DNA of 64,000 nt from Candidatus Krumholzibacteriota bacterium (GTDB taxonomy: Bacteria; Krumholzibacteriota; Krumholzibacteriia; LZORAL124-64-63): assembly GCA_022711765.1 (NCBI GenBank), contig JAKLEB010000002.1:310001-374000 (forward strand), in the 5' to 3' direction. Positions 17,443-25,505 of this stretch are shown one piece after another. Both the position numbers and the translations under genes were made by a program. The notes beneath the pieces are model-generated. The model was not told the origin of the DNA and did not search any database. It saw nothing but the letters and a program-made list of their open reading frames with translations. Position 1 is the first letter of the stretch. Each line of letters opens with the position of its first letter.

Positions 17443-19373
17443 TCCAGCTCCCAGAGGCCGCGGAAGTCGAGATCTGCCGCGAGCTGCGCCGCGAGCGCCC
17501 GCGCGGCCGGATCGCTCGTGAGGCCGGCCAGCAACCGATGCGCGACCTCGCCCTTGCCGGCCCGGCAGAGATCGAGCGCCTCGTGATACGTGCGCCAGTG
17601 GGCGGGCTCGACCTCGCCCGCGAGGCCGCCCAGCTCGTACACGGTCACCGGCTCCCGGCGGCCCACGACCTTCACGCGGCCGAGCTCGCGGGCCAGGATG
17701 GCGGCGCCAGCGGCGCGCACCGTGGTCTCGGACGCGAGGATGCCGGTGCCGAAGACCTTGTTCACTCCCTCGAGCCGCGAGGCCAGGTTCGCGGCGTCGC
17801 CGAGGATCGAGTAGTCGAAGCGCTGCTTGCTGCCGAGGTTGCCGACCACGACCGGACCGGTGTGCAGGCCCACGCGCATGGACAGGTCGTGGCCGCAGCG
17901 CTCCCTCAGCTCGGCGCGGTGCTCGGCGAGCTCACGCTGGCACAGGATCGCGGCGCGGCAGGCGCGAACGGCGTGATCGGGCACGTCGAGCGGCGCGTTC
18001 CAGAAGGCGATGATCGCGTCGCCCTCGTACTTGTCGAGGGTGCCGCCCTCGGCGAGCACGATGTCGGTCATCGCGGTGAGGTAGTCGTTCAGCAGCGCCG
18101 TGAGCGCCTCGGGGTCGAGCCGTTCGCCGAGGCCCGTGAAACCCGCGAGATCGCTGAAGTAGATCGTGAGCTCGCGCCGCTCGCCGCCCAGCCGCAGGCG
18201 ACCGGGGTCCTGCACAAGGCGGTCGACGACGGCGGGGCTCAGGTAATGGCGGAACGCCTGCTTGAGGAAGCGGCGCTGGCGGCCTTCGGTCGCCCAGTTC
18301 GCGCCCAGCCCGCCGACCAGCCCGCCGGCCACGGCGAGAGTGCCGGGCATCACCGGCCACCAGACCGCGCTCCCGTAGAGCAGGAGTCCCGCGCCGAGCG
18401 GAAGCGGCAGTCCGATCACGAAGAGCAGCGCGGCGATCCAGGCCCGGTTGACGCGCACGGCCAGCCAGCCCGCGACGGCGCCCGCGAGCAGGGTCGCCAC
18501 CAGGACGATCGCCCGCGGCGCCGGCGCGATGAAGCGGCCGGCCAGCAGGTTGTCGAGCACCGTGGCGTGCACGACGACCCCCGGACTGATCCGGCTGAGC
18601 GGCGTCGGGCGCTGGTCCAGCAGGCCGGGCGCAGAGCCCGCGAAGAAGACGTGGGCATCGCGCAGGACCTCGGGGTCGAGCACCGGATTCTCGCCATCCC
18701 GCAATCGCAGTTCCGACTGGATGACCGCCGCCGCGCTGTACACCGCGTAGGTGCCGGCGGGCGCGAAGCGGAGGATGACCGACGAATCCGGGACGGCGGC
18801 GCCGCCGGCGAGCCGGTAGGCGGCGAGGCCGAGCCCCTCGATGACCGTGTCGCGCGCGGCCACGGCCGGGCGGACGCGGCGGAACACGCCGTCCGGGTCG
18901 GGCTGGCCGCTCACGTTGCCGAGTCGCGCCGAGCCGGTCCGCACCTCGGGAACCGGCCAGGTGATCGTGCCGTCCGTCGCGACGTGGCAGGCCACGATCG
19001 CGTCGCTGCGCGCGGCGAGGGCGGCGCCAAGGGCCTCGTCGTCCCAGACGCCATAGACCGACGGCTCCGTGAACACCAGGTCGAAGGACACGGTGCGGGC
19101 GCCGCCGCGCCGGCAGAAGTCGAGGACCGCGCTGTAGACCTCGCGCGGCCAGGGCCAGGACCAGCCCCCCGTTTCGCGACCCCAATCGAGACTCGCCTGA
19201 TCGAGGAGGATCAGCTTGATCCGGCTCGCCGCCGCCGACGGCTCGGCGGCCCGCCGTACGCGCCAGTCCCAGGTCAGGTTCTCGGCGCGGTCGAGGGCGC
19301 CGAGAAGCCACAGCCCGGCGGCGAGCACTCCGGCCGCGAGGCCAGCCGCGAGGCCGAGGCGCCAGCGAGCCAC
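17433..19373 (-). CDS. CHASE2-domain class III adenylate cyclase
   Basis: 646 residues from a GTG at 19373, one base after the M48 stop; an ATG at 19439 would add 22 residues and overlap that gene by 65 bases. Order: TM helix, extracytoplasmic CHASE2 sensor (~35-280, with ILLDQASLDWGRE and VSFDLVFTEPS), three TM helices (~284-354), class III catalytic domain. Catalytic residues are complete: metal Asp in YFSDLAGFTGLG and KYEGDAIIAFW, adenine-specifying Lys in LDKYEGD and Asp in DYSILGDAANLASRLE, transition-state Arg in ASRLE. So it should make cAMP. Last gene of the SH3-M48-cyclase operon; the CHASE2 domain would sense a periplasmic signal. Confidence 0.93.
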   Translation of the reverse strand: MARWRLGLAAGLAAGVLAAGLWLLGALDRAENLTWDWRVRRAAEPSAAASRIKLILLDQASLDWGRETGGWSWPWPREVYSAVLDFCRRGGARTVSFDLVFTEPSVYGVWDDEALGAALAARSDAIVACHVATDGTITWPVPEVRTGSARLGNVSGQPDPDGVFRRVRPAVAARDTVIEGLGLAAYRLAGGAAVPDSSVILRFAPAGTYAVYSAAAVIQSELRLRDGENPVLDPEVLRDAHVFFAGSAPGLLDQRPTPLSRISPGVVVHATVLDNLLAGRFIAPAPRAIVLVATLLAGAVAGWLAVRVNRAWIAALLFVIGLPLPLGAGLLLYGSAVWWPVMPGTLAVAGGLVGGLGANWATEGRQRRFLKQAFRHYLSPAVVDRLVQDPGRLRLGGERRELTIYFSDLAGFTGLGERLDPEALTALLNDYLTAMTDIVLAEGGTLDKYEGDAIIAFWNAPLDVPDHAVRACRAAILCQRELAEHRAELRERCGHDLSMRVGLHTGPVVVGNLGSKQRFDYSILGDAANLASRLEGVNKVFGTGILASETTVRAAGAAILARELGRVKVVGRREPVTVYELGGLAGEVEPAHWRTYHEALDLCRAGKGEVAHRLLAGLTSDPAARALAAQLAADLDFRGLWELDQK

Positions 19374-19374
19374 G

Positions 19375-20274
19375 TCAGATCCCGTCCAGGGCGGCTGCGA
19401 AACGCGCCTGGCGTACGGTCGATGCCTCCAGCGGCGCAAAGCCCTTCAGGGACGCCGACACGTCCGCCAGCCGGTCGCGCGGGGACGGGTGGGTCTGCAT
19501 GAAGCCGGGGCCGGACGGCTTCCAGCGCGCCTGCATCCGGTCGAGCATGGACTCGAGGCCGCGCGGATTGTAGCCGACGCGACCGAGCACCGCGACCGCC
19601 GCCGTGTCCGCGGCGCGTTCGAGATCGCGGGAGTACCCGTTGTTGACGAGCGTCTGGGTGATGTCGCCGATCGTGCCCTCGAGGTCGTCGGACAACCTCG
19701 CCAGATCCTCGCCGCCCAGGTTGCGGGCGCCCTCGGCGGCGACGATGGTGAGCGCGCTCGTCAGCCGGCTCGCCTTGATGGCCCGCAGGCCGTGCTTGCC
19801 GGCGACGTGGCCGATCTCGTGCGCGAGCACGGCGGCCAGCGCGTCCTCGCTGTCGCAGCAGGCGACGAGACCGCGCGTGACCAGCACCAGTCCGCCGGGA
19901 CAGGCGAACGCGTTGATCTCGTCGCTGTCCAGCAGCAGGAAATGGTAGCCGCCGAACGTCTCGGGCCGGTCGCTCGCCAGCGCGAGGGTCTGGCCCAGGC
20001 GGTTGAGGTACGCATTGGCGCCTGCGTCGTCGAGCGCCGGGTAGGAGGCGAGCAGCGTCGCCGCCACGGCCCGCCCGATGTAATGCTCCTGCTCGGGCGT
20101 GATGTCGGTCCAGGCTTTCTCCATCGCGACGACCGACCGGTTGATGGAATCGGCCTCCTCCTGGGTGATCGCCCCCTCGGAGACGCCGACCTGGGTCGCG
20201 ATCTTGGAGACCTGCGAGCAGCCCGCGCCGAGCACCGCGGCGCCGAGGGCGATCACGAGCAGCATGCGGCTCAT
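19375..20274 (-). CDS. M48-family metallopeptidase lipoprotein
   Basis: 299 residues. Signal peptide with lipobox GAGC, mature start CSQVSKIATQVG. The zinc site VLAHEIGHVAGKHGLRAIK carries HExxH, and LERAADTAAVAVLGRVGYN provides the downstream Glu-x-x-x-Asp ligand region. DSDEINAFACPGGLVLVTRG is the family's substrate-strand motif. These are periplasmic quality-control or processing peptidases related to BepA/LoiP. Its ATG overlaps the SH3 gene stop by four bases, and the cyclase GTG follows its own stop by one base, so the three are probably co-expressed; the peptidase might modulate the CHASE2 sensor (inference). Confidence 0.93.
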   Translation of the reverse strand: MSRMLLVIALGAAVLGAGCSQVSKIATQVGVSEGAITQEEADSINRSVVAMEKAWTDITPEQEHYIGRAVAATLLASYPALDDAGANAYLNRLGQTLALASDRPETFGGYHFLLLDSDEINAFACPGGLVLVTRGLVACCDSEDALAAVLAHEIGHVAGKHGLRAIKASRLTSALTIVAAEGARNLGGEDLARLSDDLEGTIGDITQTLVNNGYSRDLERAADTAAVAVLGRVGYNPRGLESMLDRMQARWKPSGPGFMQTHPSPRDRLADVSASLKGFAPLEASTVRQARFAAALDGI

Positions 20275-20753
20275 GGCTGACCTCCCGGCGGCGTGACCTT
20301 GCCCTCGGCCAGGAACGCGAGCGCTTCGTCGGGCGTCACGTTCCAGGTCGCCATGCGGTCGACCCAGGCGAAGTCGACGTCGCGGTTCTGCTTCTTGAAC
20401 TCCCGCTCGACCTCGGGGCTGAAGCCCTTGCCGGCGAGCGCGATCTCGTCGGTGTCGGCGCCGGTCGCGACATCCCGGTCTCCGGCCGCCAGCGTGAGCT
20501 GCCGCTCCGTGAGCGCCGATTCGTGCAGCCAGCCGGTGCGGCCGTCGGTCGCCTGGACCCGGCGCCAGGGGCCGCGCGTCTCGAGGACGGTCACGCGGGT
20601 GCCGTAGGTGACCGACGCCGTCGTGGCGCCGAGGTAGGACGGAGTCTGACGCAGGCGGGTCTCACGGACCTGCACGCTGAACTGCTGGGCGGCCAGAGCC
20701 GTCAGGCAGAGCAAGAGGAGCGCCACGAGGGCGCCGAGGGTACGACGGGACAT
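20271..20753 (-). CDS. Exported SH3-domain protein
   Basis: 160 residues. N-terminal signal peptide (LLLLCLTALAAQQ). Residues ~27-85 form a bacterial SH3 (SH3b) domain: VQVRETRLRQTPSYLG, VTYGTRVTVLE, GPWRRVQATDGRTGWLHESAL. The C-terminal half is charged (FKKQNRDVDFAWVDRMATW) and not recognised. SH3b domains in the periplasm usually bind peptidoglycan or a protein partner. First gene of the operon with the M48 lipoprotein (4-base overlap) and cyclase; plausible accessory to the peptidase. Confidence 0.85.
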   Translation of the reverse strand: MSRRTLGALVALLLLCLTALAAQQFSVQVRETRLRQTPSYLGATTASVTYGTRVTVLETRGPWRRVQATDGRTGWLHESALTERQLTLAAGDRDVATGADTDEIALAGKGFSPEVEREFKKQNRDVDFAWVDRMATWNVTPDEALAFLAEGKVTPPGGQP

Positions 20754-20909
20754 TACGGTGCCTCCGCGACGATGGTCGGATTCGCTGACGCCGGGATTCT
20801 AGCGCCGCGGGCGGTGGTTGGCAATCGGCGCTTGCCCGTCGCCGCCGGTCGGCGCCCGGGCCGGCGTCTCGACTGGTTTTCCACCGGGCCCTCGGTTATC
20901 ATGCTCGGC

Positions 20910-21608
20910 ATGGCCAAGACCTTCCGCCAGCGCTTCGGCCTGCGCCAGCAACCCCGCACCCCGTTCTACGTCGCTGTCGCGGGCAACATCGGCGTGGGCA
21001 AGAGCATGCTCACCCGCCTGCTGGGCCAGAGCCTGGGCTGGCCGATGTACTTCGAGCCGGTCATCAACAATCCCTACCTCGACGACTACTACAAGGACAT
21101 GGCCCGCTGGAGCTTCCACCTGCAGGTCTACTTCCTGAGCCAGCGCTTCGCCGTGCAGAAGCAGATCCAGGATCACGGCGGTTCTGCGGTCCAGGACCGC
21201 ACGATCTACGAGGACGTCGAGATCTTCGCGCCGACCCTGCACCGGCGCGGCTGCATGGACCGGCGGGACTACGAGAACTACCGCGAGATCTTCCGCAACA
21301 TGGTCGCCTTCCTGCAGGCGCCGGACCTCATCGTCTACCTGTGGAGCCAGCCGGAGGTCACCTTCGACCGCATCCGGAAGCGCGGGCGGCGGTGCGAGCT
21401 GGACATCCCGCTCGAGTTCCTGCAGGACCTGCACGCCGCGTACGAGGACTGGATCGAGCGCGCGCCGGCGATCTGCCCGGTCGAGACGATCGACACGGAG
21501 CGGGTCAACCTGCGCGACGACGCGGCCGCCCAGACGAGCCTGCTGCAGCTGATCGCCGAGTACCACCGCGAGAAGCATGTCCGGGTGACCGGGGAGGAGC
21601 CCGCGTGA
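20910..21608 (+). CDS. Deoxynucleoside kinase (dAK/dGK type)
   Basis: 232 residues from ATG 20910; an ATG nine bases earlier (20901) is equally possible and neither has a clear ribosome site. P-loop GNIGVGKSMLTRLL near the start, substrate-site FEPVINNPYLDDYY, the DR motif in VQDRTIYEDVEIF, and a LID-like RIRKRGRRCE are the hallmarks of dNK-family kinases. It phosphorylates deoxynucleosides for DNA precursor salvage. The next gene is adenosine deaminase, overlapping by GTGA, then purine nucleoside phosphorylase, so a purine substrate (deoxyadenosine/deoxyguanosine) is likely. Confidence 0.92.
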   Translation: MAKTFRQRFGLRQQPRTPFYVAVAGNIGVGKSMLTRLLGQSLGWPMYFEPVINNPYLDDYYKDMARWSFHLQVYFLSQRFAVQKQIQDHGGSAVQDRTIYEDVEIFAPTLHRRGCMDRRDYENYREIFRNMVAFLQAPDLIVYLWSQPEVTFDRIRKRGRRCELDIPLEFLQDLHAAYEDWIERAPAICPVETIDTERVNLRDDAAAQTSLLQLIAEYHREKHVRVTGEEPA

Positions 21609-22711
21609 CCTACCGTCCCAGCGATCTGTTGCGCGGGCGCGCCGTCCCGGACGCGGTGCTGCAGGACCTTCCCAAGACCGACCTGCACGTTCACCTGGAT
21701 GGCTCGCTGCGGCCCGAGACCTTCCGGGATCTCGGCCGGCAGATCGGCCTCGACGTGCCGGACGATCACCGGGAGGCGCGACGCCGCTTCTTTCCCGCCG
21801 ACCGGGCCACCGACCAGCCGGAATTCCTGACCTTCTTCGAGCACACGCTCGCCTGCCTGCAAACGGCCGAGAACCTCGAGCGCGCCGCCCGGGAGCTGGC
21901 GGAGGACGCGGTCGCGCACGGCGTGCGCGTCCTCGAGGCGCGGTTCTGCCCGCTGCTGCACCGCAGCCAGGGGCTCGACCTCGACGGCGCGGTCGCCGCC
22001 GTGCACTGCGGTCTCGACACCGTGGCGCGACGCACGGGTCTGCGCGGCGGCATCATCGTGACGGGACTGCGCACGATCGACCCGGCGCAGAGCCTCGAGC
22101 TCGCCCGCCTCGCGGTCAACTGGAAGGGTCGCGGCGTGGTGGGTTTCGACCTCGCCGGCGCCGAGGCGGACCACCCGGCCGCGGACCACCGCGAGGCGTT
22201 CTACCACGTGATGAACAACAACCTGCCCGCCACCTGCCACGCGGGCGAGAATTTCGGCCCCGCGTCGATCCACATGGCGATCCACCGCTGCGGCGCCGTG
22301 CGCATCGGCCACGGCATCCGGCTCGAGGAGGATCCCGGGCTCTTGAGGTACGTCGCCGACCACCGCATCCCGCTCGAGATCTGCCTCTCGAGCAACGTGC
22401 AGACCGGCGTCGTGCGGTCGGCCGGCGAGCACCCGCTGCGCCACTACCACGAGCTGGGCCTGCGCCTCTGCCTGAACACCGACAACACGCTCTTCGCGGA
22501 CACCGACATGGTCCGGGAGTTGCGCCTGGCGGTCGACACCTTCGACCTCACCCTGCTGCAGCTCGAGGACGTCCTGCTGGCCGGCTTCAAGAGCGCGTTC
22601 CTGCCCGAGCGCACGCGGCGCGAGCTCGTGGAGGAGGCGCTGGCCGCGTTCGCGCGCGTGCGCGACGTCCATCGCCTCGACGAGATCGCGATCAAGGGGA
22701 TCTCGCCATGA
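21605..22711 (+). CDS. add: Adenosine deaminase
   Basis: 368 residues from a GTG at 21605 (overlaps the kinase stop). Metal ligands in TDLHVHLDGSLRPET, catalytic HAGENFGP, downstream His in RIGHGIRLEED, SSNVQTG and the final Asp in CLNTDNTLFADT follow the ADA order. It converts adenosine/deoxyadenosine to inosine/deoxyinosine in the cytoplasm, feeding the phosphorylase encoded next (4-base overlap). The SLNTDDP motif of most ADAs reads CLNTDNTLF here, a small deviation; the family also contains aminodeoxyfutalosine and adenine deaminases, so activity should be considered probable rather than proven. Confidence 0.92.
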   Translation: MTYRPSDLLRGRAVPDAVLQDLPKTDLHVHLDGSLRPETFRDLGRQIGLDVPDDHREARRRFFPADRATDQPEFLTFFEHTLACLQTAENLERAARELAEDAVAHGVRVLEARFCPLLHRSQGLDLDGAVAAVHCGLDTVARRTGLRGGIIVTGLRTIDPAQSLELARLAVNWKGRGVVGFDLAGAEADHPAADHREAFYHVMNNNLPATCHAGENFGPASIHMAIHRCGAVRIGHGIRLEEDPGLLRYVADHRIPLEICLSSNVQTGVVRSAGEHPLRHYHELGLRLCLNTDNTLFADTDMVRELRLAVDTFDLTLLQLEDVLLAGFKSAFLPERTRRELVEEALAAFARVRDVHRLDEIAIKGISP

Positions 22712-23571
22712 GCGGCCGGCTCGCCCTCCTGGCGAGACCCTGGCGGGACCGGGTCGACGCGGCGGTCGCCTTCCTGACCGCGCGCGGGTTCGCGGGCGAC
22801 GTCGGCGTGATCCTCGGCAGCGGCCTCGGCAACTTCGTGGATCGCATCGCGGACGCTCGCGTGGCGCCCTACGGCGAGATCCCCGGCTACCACGCGACCA
22901 GCGTCGCCGCCCACCAGGGGCGCCTCGTGGGCGGGATCGCCGCCGGAGTGCGCACGGTGGCGATGCAGGGTCGCCTGCACCCCTACGAGGGGCTCGCGCC
23001 GGCGGACCTGCTCCTGCCGACCGCGGTGCTCGCCTGCCTCGGCGTCCGCGCCGTCGTCGTGACGAACGCCGCGGGCGGCCTGAACCGTTTCTACGCTCCC
23101 GGCGATCTCATGGTCATCCGCGACCAGATCGACCTGCACTGGGACGACCCGCTGCGCGGCCTGCTCGCCGATCCGCTCGGCGCCGCCGGCCGCGTGGTCG
23201 GCCGCGTGCCCCCGCCGGCGCACCTCTACGACCCGGCGCTCGCCTCGGCCCTGGCCGCCGCCGCCGCTCGTGCCGGCGTGCCGGTCCACCAGGGAGTGTA
23301 CGCCAGCATGTGGGGCCCGACGTACGAGACCAAGGCCGAGATCGGGCTGTTGCGCCGCGCCGGCTGCGACGCGGTGGGCATGTCGACCGCCGCCGAGGTC
23401 GCGCTGCTCTCCGCGCTGGGCGTCGCCGTGGCGGGGCTGAGCTGCATCACCAATCCCGCGCGCGAGACCGGTCAGCCGGAGTTGTCGCACCAGGACGTCG
23501 TGGCGGTGGGCGCCCGGGTGCGGGAGCGGGTGGCCGCGGTGCTGCTCGCGGTGCTGGGGGATCTCGCCTAG
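22708..23571 (+). CDS. punA: Purine nucleoside phosphorylase (trimeric inosine/guanosine type)
   Basis: 287 residues, ATG overlapping the deaminase stop. PNP family II motifs: VGVILGSGLGNFVDRI (phosphate loop), QGRLHPYEG, VVVTNAAGGLNRFYAPGDLMV, base-site SMWGPTYETKAEI and DAVGMSTAAEVALLSALG, then SCITNPA. It splits (deoxy)inosine and guanosine with phosphate into free base and ribose-1-phosphate. Length is typical. Completes the kinase-deaminase-phosphorylase salvage operon, which ends at the hairpin at 23592. Confidence 0.95.
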   Translation: MSGRLALLARPWRDRVDAAVAFLTARGFAGDVGVILGSGLGNFVDRIADARVAPYGEIPGYHATSVAAHQGRLVGGIAAGVRTVAMQGRLHPYEGLAPADLLLPTAVLACLGVRAVVVTNAAGGLNRFYAPGDLMVIRDQIDLHWDDPLRGLLADPLGAAGRVVGRVPPPAHLYDPALASALAAAAARAGVPVHQGVYASMWGPTYETKAEIGLLRRAGCDAVGMSTAAEVALLSALGVAVAGLSCITNPARETGQPELSHQDVVAVGARVRERVAAVLLAVLGDLA

Positions 23572-23591
23572 AGCGGGGCGGTCGCGCGTCG

Positions 23592-23611
23592 CGGCGCGCT
23601 CGGGCGCGCCG
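23592..23611. terminator. Bidirectional terminator-like hairpin between convergent operons
   Basis: Perfect 8-bp GC stem (CGGCGCGC / GCGCGCCG) with a TCGG tetraloop, in the 41-base gap between the phosphorylase stop and the ketosynthase-like stop. No T-tract on either strand. Confidence 0.55.
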
Positions 23612-23612
23612 T

Positions 23613-24134
23613 CTACGGCGCCGCGGACGACCGCGCGACCGGCTGGCCGCCGCAGGCCAGCAGCGCCGCGGTCGCGCTCGCCGGAGCGGCCGGCGCCGGG
23701 CGCGCGCGCCGCGTCTCGTTCAACACCAGGAACGATCCCCGCAAGGGGTGCGCGAGATCGCACGCGACCACGAGCGCCTCCCGCACGCGCCCGCGCGCCA
23801 GGTCGCCGTCCGCGTGCGCCAGGGCTGCAGCGAGCGCGTCGGCGCCGCCGACCAGGGTGTGGCAGGGTCCCTGGATCTGCAGCGCGCGCGCGACCAGGCC
23901 CGCCGGCGCGTTCGCGAGCGTCCACGGGAAATCGGCGGGATTGGCGAAGCGCGGCGAGGCCTCGAGAGCCGCCGCCCAGAACGCGACCGCGACGTCGACG
24001 CCGGCGTCGCCGGTCGCCAGGTACAGCCCGCGCCGGGCCGGCGGCACGCCCGCGGCCAGCTGCGGGCCGGCCGTTCGCGCGATCGCCGCCGCGACATCCT
24101 GGATCGTCGAGAGAGGCGAGAGAGGCGGGTTCAT
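23613..24134 (-). CDS. Beta-ketoacyl synthase-like N-terminal fragment lacking the active-site Cys
   Basis: 173 residues from ATG 24134, overlapping the ketosynthase stop (ATGA). It resembles the N-terminal ketosynthase-like (Ketoacyl-synt_2/chain-length-factor-like) half-domain: GLYLATGDAGVDVAVAFW, NPADFPWTLANAPAGLVAR, then QGPCHTLVGGADALAAALAH. Where true ketosynthases have Cys in the nucleophile elbow (GPxxTxSTACASG pattern), this protein has Ala, so it is probably non-catalytic. Together with the complete ketosynthase upstream it may form a KS/CLF-like heterodimer. It is the last gene of the five-gene operon. Confidence 0.78.
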   Translation of the reverse strand: MNPPLSPLSTIQDVAAAIARTAGPQLAAGVPPARRGLYLATGDAGVDVAVAFWAAALEASPRFANPADFPWTLANAPAGLVARALQIQGPCHTLVGGADALAAALAHADGDLARGRVREALVVACDLAHPLRGSFLVLNETRRARPAPAAPASATAALLACGGQPVARSSAAP

Positions 24135-25270
24135 GCCGCCCCCAGCAACAGGACCGAGTCGAGTCCGCCGAACGCATAGCCGGCATTGGCGACCCACCGC
24201 AGCCGCGCCGCGCGCGGCTCGCGCACGAGGTCGAGCGGATATCCCGGTTCGGCAAGACCCACCGTGGGCGGGATCGTCTGCCGCGCGAGCGCGGCGACGC
24301 ACACCGCGGCCTCGATCGCCGTCGCGGCGCCCAGGGCGTGGCCGAACGCGCCCTTGAGCCCGGCGAGCGCCGGCTGCCGGTCGCCGAAGACCGTCCGCAT
24401 CGCCTCCGCCTCGGCCGCGTCCGAGAGCAACGTGCCGCTGCCGTGGGCGCAGACCCAGTCGACGTCGCGCGGGGCGAGGTCCTGCTCGGCCAACGCGTCC
24501 CGGAAGGCCGCGGCGATTCCCTCGCCGTCCGGACGCGGCGCCGTCGGGTGGTGCGCGTCGCACGCGAGGCCGAGCGCGCCGACGACCGCGAGCGGCGTTG
24601 CGGCGCGGGCCCGCGCGTCGCGCTCGCGTTCGAGCACGAACATCGCCGCGCCCTCGCCGAGGACCATCCCGTCGCGGCGCGCGTCGAAGGGCCGGCAGAC
24701 GCCGGTCGCGCTCATGGCTCTCGACCGGCTGAACCCGACCATCGCGATGCGCGAGAACGGCTCGACGCCGCCGGCGAGCACGACGTCGGCCTCGTCGCGT
24801 CGCAGCAGGTCCGCCGCCGCGCCGAGCGCGTAGTTGCCTGCGGCGCACGCCGCGCCGTACGCCCGGCAGGGGCCGGCGAGGCCGAGGTCCGCCGCGATCG
24901 CGCGCGGGAACGCCGCACAGGTCTCGCCGCCGAGGTCGAGCCGCTCGCCCGCGCCCGCGCGCTCGAACGAACCGCTCTCGCCCATCGTGCTGCCGACGAC
25001 GACGGCCGTGCGCGCCGGCAGGACCACGCCGGCCGCGACCACGGCCTGGCGGGCGGCGATCACGCCGAGCGCCCGTCCCCGGCCGTCGCCGTCGTCCAGA
25101 CCGTCGATGCGGCAGGCGACCGTATGGCGGAATTCCTCGCGCGCGAGGTCGTCCCACGGCCGCGCCGCCGACTCGCCGGCCGCCAGGCGCGTCCAGAGCG
25201 CGTCGAGTCGGTCGCCGAGCGGCGTGACGACCCCGACTCCGGTGATCACGACGCCGGACCGGTCACGCAT
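24131..25270 (-). CDS. Beta-ketoacyl-ACP synthase (FabF-like)
   Basis: 379 residues; ATG overlaps the ACP gene by eight bases. Thiolase-fold condensing enzyme with catalytic triad in place: Cys142 in AYGAACAAGNYALG, His276 in WVCAHGSGTLLSD, His311 in LKGAFGHALGAA, plus Lys306. Also RPFDARRDGMVLGEGAAMFV and the C-terminal NAGYAFGGLDSVLLL. It condenses an acyl thioester with malonyl-ACP. Slightly shorter than housekeeping FabF (~410). Neighbouring ACP and Cys-less KS suggest a dedicated acyl product rather than bulk fatty acid synthesis; no ketoreductase or dehydratase is adjacent. Confidence 0.93.
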   Translation of the reverse strand: MRDRSGVVITGVGVVTPLGDRLDALWTRLAAGESAARPWDDLAREEFRHTVACRIDGLDDGDGRGRALGVIAARQAVVAAGVVLPARTAVVVGSTMGESGSFERAGAGERLDLGGETCAAFPRAIAADLGLAGPCRAYGAACAAGNYALGAAADLLRRDEADVVLAGGVEPFSRIAMVGFSRSRAMSATGVCRPFDARRDGMVLGEGAAMFVLERERDARARAATPLAVVGALGLACDAHHPTAPRPDGEGIAAAFRDALAEQDLAPRDVDWVCAHGSGTLLSDAAEAEAMRTVFGDRQPALAGLKGAFGHALGAATAIEAAVCVAALARQTIPPTVGLAEPGYPLDLVREPRAARLRWVANAGYAFGGLDSVLLLGAA

Positions 25271-25505
25271 CGCGCTCGAGCCGGGCCTCGAGGTAGGCGC
25301 GCAGGGCGCCGAAGTCGCGCAACGCGCGCCAGTCCTCGTCCGGGATGTCCAGGCGGTAGTGCTGCTCGATGCGCGCGGCCAGTTCGGCGAGATCGAGGGA
25401 ATCGAGCCCCCAGTCGGCCCAGTCGCCGGCCGGCGGCAGCGGCGCCGCGAGATCGGGCTTGGTGCGCCGGAGCAGATCCTGCAGGACGCCGGGGATCTCC
25501 GTCAT
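25263..25505 (-). CDS. Acyl carrier protein
   Basis: 80 residues from ATG 25505, overlapping the upstream stop (ATGA). Four-helix ACP pattern with phosphopantetheine Ser36 in WGLDSLDLAELAARIEQHY. Low-pI overall but more Arg/Trp-rich than housekeeping AcpP, consistent with a specialised carrier for the adjacent ketosynthase. Needs a phosphopantetheinyl transferase, not in this window. Confidence 0.9.
   Translation of the reverse strand: MTEIPGVLQDLLRRTKPDLAAPLPPAGDWADWGLDSLDLAELAARIEQHYRLDIPDEDWRALRDFGALRAYLEARLERDA

Noticed and set aside
19371..19439. ATG at 19439 as the cyclase start
   Set aside because: Would overlap the M48 gene by 65 bases; GTG 19373 follows that stop by one base and starts directly before the first TM helix.
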